The position numbers and the translations under genes are program-made. Below, in pieces: positions 63,580 to 64,000 of a stretch of 64,000 nt of DNA. Below the pieces are notes generated by a model. It searched no databases. It saw only the letters and a program-made list of their open reading frames with translations, and was not told the origin of the DNA. Within the stretch, counting starts at the first letter, position 1; each line of letters starts with the position of its first letter. The DNA comes from Colletes latitarsis (taxonomy: Eukaryota; Arthropoda; Insecta; Hymenoptera; Colletidae), in the NCBI RefSeq assembly GCF_051014445.1, contig NW_027488370.1, positions 6,882,001-6,946,000 on the forward strand. Direction: 5' to 3'.

Positions 63580-64000
63580 GTAGTAATGTGGTACCACACT
63601 GAAACATTCAATTAAACCTGGTTTCCATGAATATTTTAGAGGATAACGCAAGTTAGGTCTGGTATAGGTCCGGGATTTGCCCTGGTCAGGCTCATACTTC
63701 CGCATTCTTCACATACTTGTTGTACAGATCCTGGGTTTTTTTCTGGATTGGATCATGTTGTAATGTGGTACCACACTGAAACAGTCAATTAAACCTGGTT
63801 TCCATCAATATTTTTGAGGATAACGCATGTTAGATCTACGTTAGGCCTGGGATTTGCCCTCATCAGACACATACTTTCGCATTCGTCACATACTTGTTGA
63901 ACGGATCCTGGGTTTTTTGTGGTTTGGATCACGTAGTAATGTGGTACCACACTGAAACATTCAATTAAACCTGATCTTGATGAATATTTTAGAGGATAAC

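Larger units (their letters stand above)
1..64000 (+). repeat. 176-bp tandem satellite array filling the window
   Basis: The same unit recurs head to tail from the first to the last base, about 364 times, with no change of orientation and no interrupting unique DNA. Landmarks in order along a unit are TTGCCCTCATCTGGCTCGTA, TTTCGCATTTTTCGCATAC, GGCCAGATCCTGGCC, TTTGGATCACGTAGTAATG, TGTGGTACCACA, AACAGTCAATTAAACCTGG, AATATTTTAGAGGATAACG and GTCTGGGTTAGGTCTGG. Monomers differ by substitutions and by 1-2 bp indels, so HOR periods fall a few bases short of multiples of 176. Length, orientation and HOR organisation are typical of eukaryotic centromeric or pericentromeric satellites; a centromeric role is inference. 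I cannot assign the family to a known satellite or a species. Long open frames occur only as frame-shifting by-products and are not genes. Confidence 0.97.
58669..64000 (+). repeat. Subfamily B satellite array
   Basis: About 30 monomers of the same 176-bp length and orientation, with consistent differences from A. They have CATCAGGCTCATAC or CATCAGACACATAC for CATCTGGCTCGTAC, TTCTTCACATAC for TTTTTCGCATAC, GTTGAACAGATCCTGGG for GTTGGCCAGATCCTGGCC, GTTTCGATCAAT or GTCTTGATAAAT for GTTGCGATTAAT, and GCAAGTTAGG or GCATGTTAGG for GCCGGTTATG. Two B variants alternate irregularly (TTCGATCAAT with GCAAG, CTTGATAAAT with GCATG). A minor type at about 59,145, 60,025 and 62,835 keeps the A-like TGGCCAGATT. 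The array continues past the window end. Confidence 0.9.

Noticed and set aside
1..64000. CRISPR array
   Set aside because: Adjacent units are similar over the full 176 bp with no unique spacers between short repeats, and no cas genes are present.

Overview
The whole 64 kb window is one uninterrupted tandem satellite array with a 176-bp monomer. I see no protein-coding gene, RNA gene, transposon, CRISPR array or other unique sequence in it. Monomer 8542-8717 is a good reference copy: 176 bp, 45% GC, T-rich on the + strand (61 T against 36 A). All monomers run head to tail in the same orientation. A nucleosome-sized monomer, head-to-tail order and nested higher-order repeats (HORs) point to eukaryotic heterochromatin, most plausibly a centromeric or pericentromeric array. 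I do not recognise the family and will not name a species. No canonical CENP-B box is visible.

Layout. (1) 1-5.5 kb: diverged monomers with older duplications (24-mer and 5-mer units). (2) 5.55-11.6 kb: two copies of a 19-mer segment (about 3,340 bp). (3) 11.08-31.39 kb: homogenised core of a 49-mer HOR (8,616 bp), two full copies and a third shortened one. A 13-mer (2,285 bp) tandem duplication is nested inside it, and the third copy carries only one 13-mer. (4) 31.4-34.0 kb: mosaic monomers. (5) 34.0-40.8 kb: a second HOR block with a 3.5-3.7 kb (20-/21-mer) period. (6) 40.8-48.8 kb: mosaic with an 11-mer duplication. (7) 48.8-55.2 kb: a third HOR block, a 1,581-bp 9-mer in 2.8 copies overlapping a 1,409-bp 8-mer duplication. 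(8) 55.2-58.58 kb: mosaic related to 43.7-45.5 kb. (9) 58,578-58,668: a truncated 91-bp monomer. (10) 58,669-64,000: about 30 monomers of a diverged subfamily (B), with its own 4-mer and single-monomer duplications.

Open frames of up to 107 codons are by-products. 176 is not a multiple of 3, so each passes through one monomer in one frame and the next in another. Most begin at a TTG and end at one of two fixed stop sites in the monomer. They are not annotated as genes.

The main interest is the record of unequal exchange (several duplication junctions can be placed to within tens of bases), the sharp boundary between subfamilies A and B, and three short dyad symmetries per A monomer. All spacings come from reading the sequence by eye and from recurrence of diagnostic variants. 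Boundaries of diverged blocks are approximate.
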